From: Limnobaculum zhutongyuii
GTDB taxonomy: Bacteria; Pseudomonadota; Gammaproteobacteria; Enterobacterales; Enterobacteriaceae
Assembly: GCF_004295645.1 (NCBI RefSeq)
Contig: NZ_CP034752.1
Location: 4,372,001-4,436,000 of the forward strand
Direction: 5' to 3'
Length of the DNA stretch: 64,000 nt
Shown: positions 60,394 through 64,000 of the stretch, piece after piece
How the letters are laid out: the number at the start of each line of letters is the position of its first letter
Position numbering within the stretch: the stretch's first letter is position 1
Made by a program: the position numbers and the translations under genes
Notes under the pieces: model-generated
What the model saw: only the letters and a program-made list of their open reading frames with translations
What the model was told of the DNA's origin: nothing
Databases searched by the model: none

Positions 60394-62274
60394 TTAATCC
60401 AGAAACAGCCCCTGATCGCGAAGCAAGTGGTCATTGCCACGTCGGCGGGTAAAGCCGCTGCGGTCAAAGAACTCCAGAACCTGAATCGCCAGTTTACGCC
60501 CAACCCCCAACCGATCGCGAAAATCAGCGGCGCAGGTACTTCCCTGAGTGGTATGCATGGTGCGAATCAAATCGGCAAACTGGCGAATACGACCGCTCAG
60601 ATAATAGCGATCGCGAACTACCGCAGTAACGTGACCCAGCTGCGCCGCTTTACGCAATACGCCTCTCACCAGTTGCTCATCCAGCCCCAGCTCGGTGGCT
60701 AAATCCCGCACCCAGTAGGGATCATCACCAAATTTCTCTTCTATACGTTGCCATATCGCCTGTTCATCTGGGGTGAATGCCAGACTGAATTCCGGCAGAT
60801 GCAGCCAACCCCGGCTATTGCTCAGGCGTTTTTCGGCCAGCAGCATATCAATCAATGAGAACACCAATGCTTCCGGCTCAGCAGGTAATGCCATCCGGCG
60901 CAGTCTGGCCCGTCCAACCCCCAGTTGATCTAAATGCTGCTCATGAAAATCTTTCAGGGTATCAACTAATCGCTGCTGAAACTCCTGCACTTTTTCCTGC
61001 TGCAGGGCAGTATCACCCACGACTTTACAACCTGATGCCGTTAACAACATTTGCAGGCCATCATCAGTTAACTGACGCGCCCAACCGAACGCTTTAAGGG
61101 ATAAACTTCCTTCCGCCAGACGCAGCTGTAACACCTGCATATCGTTTTGTGCCTGACTGAGCAGGTTGAGTTTTTCAAGATATTCCGGCTGGCGTTTGCC
61201 CCTGCGCGGAGGTTGAAGTAATAGCACTCGCGCACCACCCAGCGTTTCCCGGGCACTGATATCGCGCACAATGATGCGGTCGTTCTCCGCCAGCAATAAA
61301 GCGTCATCCAGCACCAGTTCCACTAAAACGTCACTGCCAGCGCTAACCGCCCCTTCCTGTAACAGAGAAATGCGTCCGGTAATATGGTTAACCGAATGGT
61401 GTAAATGTACCGACTGCCAGTGACGAATTGGCTTATCACAATGGAGAAGCGCAAGCACTCTGTCCCCGGCTTCTGGTGGCGTTTGCTGTAATAGCCAGTC
61501 TCCACGATTTACATCCTGCTTTCCCATATCGCCGGTAATGTTTAATGCAATACGCTCACCGGCTCCCGCCCGTTCTGCCGGTTGATTTTGGGCATGAATA
61601 CTTCTTACCCGGACCGGTCGGTTAACACCCGTCAGCCACAGGGTATCCCCTACGCTAACCTGCCCGCTAAATGCGGTTCCGGTGACCACCAGGCCGCTGC
61701 CTTTGATGGTAAAACTACGGTCAACTGCCAGACGAAAGCGGTGTATTGCTGCTTCACGATCTTCAATTCGGCGCTGATATAAATTGATTAAATGCTCGCG
61801 TAACTCCGCTATGCCGGTTCCCTGTGGAGCGGCAGTGATAAAGATTGGGCAATCATTCCAGCCCTGAGCGTTTAACTCATCGGTAATCTGACTTTTGACG
61901 CTGGCAACCCGCTCCGGCGTGACGCGATCCGTCTTGGTTAAGGCAACGGTAATGGCAGGAATGCCCACCAGACGTAAAATCGCCAGATGCTCGCGGGTTT
62001 GCGCCATAATGCCGTCGTCACAGGCCACCACCAGTAGCGCATGCTGGACACCATCCACCCCTGCCAGCATATTGGCTAAAAACTTTTCATGACCCGGAAC
62101 GTCAATAAAACCAAGTACCTGACCATCTTCCAGCGGCAAAAAAACATAGCCTAAATCAATGGTCATTCCCCGGCGTTTTTCTTCCGGCAGGCGGTCAGTG
62201 CTGCCTGCACCGGTCAGCGCTTGCAGCAGGGTAGATTTTCCGTGGTCAACGTGTCCGGCGGTGGCAATAATCAT
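60394..62274 (-). CDS. selB: Selenocysteine-specific elongation factor SelB
   Basis: 626 residues (E. coli: 614). EF-Tu-like GTPase part: 'AGHVDHGKSTLLQALTG' G1 at the start, 'DVPGHEKFLANML' G3, 'TKTD' G4. Domains II and III follow, then winged helices in the last 250 residues that bind the SECIS hairpin ('LGVGRKLAIQVLEFFDRSGF'). Delivers Sec-tRNA to UGA codons. Overlaps selA by four bases. Confidence 0.96.
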   Translation of the reverse strand: MIIATAGHVDHGKSTLLQALTGAGSTDRLPEEKRRGMTIDLGYVFLPLEDGQVLGFIDVPGHEKFLANMLAGVDGVQHALLVVACDDGIMAQTREHLAILRLVGIPAITVALTKTDRVTPERVASVKSQITDELNAQGWNDCPIFITAAPQGTGIAELREHLINLYQRRIEDREAAIHRFRLAVDRSFTIKGSGLVVTGTAFSGQVSVGDTLWLTGVNRPVRVRSIHAQNQPAERAGAGERIALNITGDMGKQDVNRGDWLLQQTPPEAGDRVLALLHCDKPIRHWQSVHLHHSVNHITGRISLLQEGAVSAGSDVLVELVLDDALLLAENDRIIVRDISARETLGGARVLLLQPPRRGKRQPEYLEKLNLLSQAQNDMQVLQLRLAEGSLSLKAFGWARQLTDDGLQMLLTASGCKVVGDTALQQEKVQEFQQRLVDTLKDFHEQHLDQLGVGRARLRRMALPAEPEALVFSLIDMLLAEKRLSNSRGWLHLPEFSLAFTPDEQAIWQRIEEKFGDDPYWVRDLATELGLDEQLVRGVLRKAAQLGHVTAVVRDRYYLSGRIRQFADLIRTMHTTQGSTCAADFRDRLGVGRKLAIQVLEFFDRSGFTRRRGNDHLLRDQGLFLD

Positions 62275-63662
62275 GCTAACAGCATCTCCAGCAATTCTGA
62301 TTCATCTTCAAGGCAGCGCAAATCCAGCCATAGCTTTCCTTCCTGTATCCGGCCAATCACCGGTTTGGGCAAGGCGCGCCATTTTTCCGCCAGTGCTTCC
62401 AGCGTTCGGCCTCGGCCATCTTTTGGCTCGAAAGTCACGGCATAGCTGGGAAGACGGTCTACCGGTAATGAACCGCTGCCAATCTGCGACAGGCAAGGCT
62501 CTGCCTGTACGGTAAAATGCCCACCGTAACAGGCTTGCAATGGCGATAATAACTGTGAGGCCATCCCTTTCATTTCAGCGGCATCACGGCTTAACAGACG
62601 TAAAGTCGGCAGGGAGTAAGCTAAACGTTCTGGCTGTTGGTAAAGGCGTAAGGTGGCTTCTAACGCCGCCAGCGTCAGTTTTCCGGCGCGCAGCGCGCGT
62701 TTTAATGGGTGACGCTGGATTTTTTCGATCCACTTTTTCGAGCCAAGAATAATTCCCGCCTGTGGGCCCCCCAGCAGTTTATCGCCGGAGAAGGTGACTA
62801 AATCAACGCCGGCCGCAATCAGGTTTTGCGGCATTGGCTCAGCGGGTAGGTCATACTGTTGTAAATCGATTAATGAACCGCTACCAAGGTCAGTAGCTAC
62901 CGGTAAATTCAACTCGCGCCCCAGCGCCACCAGTTCCTGCTCATCAACCGCAGCGGTAAAGCCCTGAATGCTGTAATTGCTGGTATGCACTTTCATTAAC
63001 AGTCCGGTGTTTTCACTCACCGCATCACGGTAATCACGCAGATGTGTGCGGTTGGTCGTCCCCACCTCCACCAGCTGACATCCCGCCTGACGCATCACGT
63101 CCGGCACCCGAAATGCACCGCCAATTTCCACCAGCTCACCGCGAGAAACGATAACCTCTTGATCGGCAGCGACCGCAGCCAGCATCAGCATCACCGCGGC
63201 GGCGTTGTTATTCACGATACAGGCCGCTTCTGCACCGGTTAATTCACTCAGCAACTCGGAAATCACATTATCCCGATGGCCACGCCCGGCACCGTCCAGA
63301 TCGTACTCCAGCGTCACCGCATGGCGCATAGCGCTGGCAACCTCATCAATCGCTTCTTCCGCCAACAGCGCCCGCCCAAGGTTAGTATGCAGTACGGTTC
63401 CACTCAGGTTAAATACCGGCTGTAAACCGCTGCGCTGTTTTTGCATCAGATGGCTGCTAACTGCCTCAATCCAGTTGCGGCTCCACTCGGGTAATCGATT
63501 GAACTGGCTAATCTCCTGTCTGGCCTGCTGCTGCAAATGGCGCAGCGACGCCACTACCAGATGTTGACCGAATTGAACCAACAGCGGCTCCATATCCGGC
63601 TCATTAAGTAAGCGATCTACCGAAGGAAGCTGGCTGTACAGGGATTGAGTTTGATTATTCAT
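62271..63662 (-). CDS. selA: L-seryl-tRNA(Sec) selenium transferase SelA
   Basis: 463 residues, as in E. coli. PLP enzyme; 'LVTFSGDKLLGGPQAGIILG' holds the Schiff-base lysine, 'VFNLSGTVLHTNLGRALLAE' the N-terminal motif. Converts seryl-tRNA(Sec) to selenocysteyl-tRNA using selenophosphate. First gene of selAB. Confidence 0.97.
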   Translation of the reverse strand: MNNQTQSLYSQLPSVDRLLNEPDMEPLLVQFGQHLVVASLRHLQQQARQEISQFNRLPEWSRNWIEAVSSHLMQKQRSGLQPVFNLSGTVLHTNLGRALLAEEAIDEVASAMRHAVTLEYDLDGAGRGHRDNVISELLSELTGAEAACIVNNNAAAVMLMLAAVAADQEVIVSRGELVEIGGAFRVPDVMRQAGCQLVEVGTTNRTHLRDYRDAVSENTGLLMKVHTSNYSIQGFTAAVDEQELVALGRELNLPVATDLGSGSLIDLQQYDLPAEPMPQNLIAAGVDLVTFSGDKLLGGPQAGIILGSKKWIEKIQRHPLKRALRAGKLTLAALEATLRLYQQPERLAYSLPTLRLLSRDAAEMKGMASQLLSPLQACYGGHFTVQAEPCLSQIGSGSLPVDRLPSYAVTFEPKDGRGRTLEALAEKWRALPKPVIGRIQEGKLWLDLRCLEDESELLEMLLA

Positions 63663-63888
63663 GAGTGCGGCCTGTTAAAAATCAATGACGCTAATATATC
63701 GGCTCAGCGCCATAACGTGAAGCGTAAGCTTATCAGGGCGTGAATGATATCGATGAAATGGTGAAATCAGTCAATGGCGGCTACGCTTAATAGCAGTCAG
63801 CATAATTTTTATGCTGTATGGATGCGGCACGCTTTACTTCCGCTCATCCCTCTTTTTATTCCGTCAGCGTTACAAGGTGATAATCACT

Positions 63889-64000
63889 ATGACTATGAAT
63901 ATTCGCAGCTTTGCTGCCACTTCCGCTACGTCTCCCGTTGCTCTTCACGCCATTATTCGTCGTGATCCGCGAGAAGACGATGTCGTAATCAAGATTTTAT
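63889..64000 (+). CDS. Zinc-dependent alcohol dehydrogenase (5' part)
   Basis: The first 37 codons: MTMNIRSFAATSATSPVALH, then 'RRDPREDDVVIKIL', the opening of GroES-like NAD(P)-dependent alcohol dehydrogenases of the YahK/AdhA type. ACAAGGTGATAATCACT gives the RBS. Cut by the window end. Confidence 0.7.
   Translation, partial: MTMNIRSFAATSATSPVALHAIIRRDPREDDVVIKIL

Noticed and set aside
63774..63965. 63-codon plus-strand frame near the window end
   Set aside because: Overlaps the start of the alcohol dehydrogenase in another frame and lacks an RBS.

Overview
The window is enterobacterial chromosome (order Enterobacterales), inferred from close relatives of RhaS/RhaR, the full xylose locus XylR-HGF/AB, selC, SelA/SelB, YagU, UspF, PsiF, YgjV and the alternative ribosomal protein L36 (YkgO). 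The genus is not certain; a Budviciaceae-like genome would fit the unusual gene neighbourhoods, but that is inference.

Layout. (1) 1-1552: the end of rhaS and complete rhaR. (2) 1600-7393: an accessory patch of small, AT-rich genes with the look of an immunity-gene store: a SMI1/KNR4 (SUKH) protein, secreted proteins of unknown function, several small orphan proteins, a DUF596-type gene killed by one stop codon, the tail of a second DUF596 gene, a MORN-repeat (YwqK-type) lipoprotein and a tiny Cys-rich lipoprotein. No toxin gene is visible. (3) 7838-8910: a short MarA/SoxS-like AraC regulator and a MipA/OmpV outer-membrane gene that has lost its 5' end. (4) 8977-37208: a defective prophage on the minus strand, next to the 3' end of selC. 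From the integrase end it carries a P4-type integrase, AlpA, a Rha-like protein, a cluster of small early genes, a DUF927 primase/helicase, SSB (frameshifted), antiterminator Q, a cargo zone (uspF, yagU, small membrane proteins, a tRNA-like sequence), a lambda-type lysis cassette, a second cargo zone (BON lipoprotein, zinc-ribbon protein, YmgB-like protein) between duplicated twin-terminator modules, then HNH, TerS (frameshifted), TerL, portal, protease, capsid, connectors and a Mu/SfV-like contractile tail that stops after the tail-assembly chaperone. Tape measure, baseplate, fibres and any CI-type repressor are absent.

(5) 37373-37467: selC (selenocysteine tRNA). (6) 37599-46430: xylose regulator, ABC transporter (xylFGH) and, divergently, xylA and xylB, with a perfect CRP palindrome between xylF and xylA and a four-hairpin repeat between xylA and xylB. 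(7) 46611-47586: a three-repeat PsiF protein and an L36 paralogue behind a near-perfect Zur box. (8) 47909-50878: a haloacetate-dehalogenase-like hydrolase in one operon with LeuC/LeuD-type hydro-lyase subunits. (9) 51241-59440: a catabolic cluster with two-subunit class I fumarase/tartrate-dehydratase-like genes, a GntR/FCD regulator, a MmgE/PrpD protein, a DcuC-family carrier, an enolase-superfamily dehydratase and a DmlR/TtdR-like LysR regulator. The same AT-rich motif lies in front of the first gene of both divergent transcripts. (10) 59776-64000: ygjV, selB, selA and the first codons of an alcohol dehydrogenase.

How it works together: selC, selA and selB supply selenocysteine insertion. 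The xyl genes import xylose and convert it to xylulose-5-phosphate under XylR and CRP. The 51-59 kb cluster probably imports a hydroxylated dicarboxylate or sugar acid and dehydrates it. The prophage looks unable to make particles: it lacks the rest of the tail, and two of its key genes carry one-base frameshifts.
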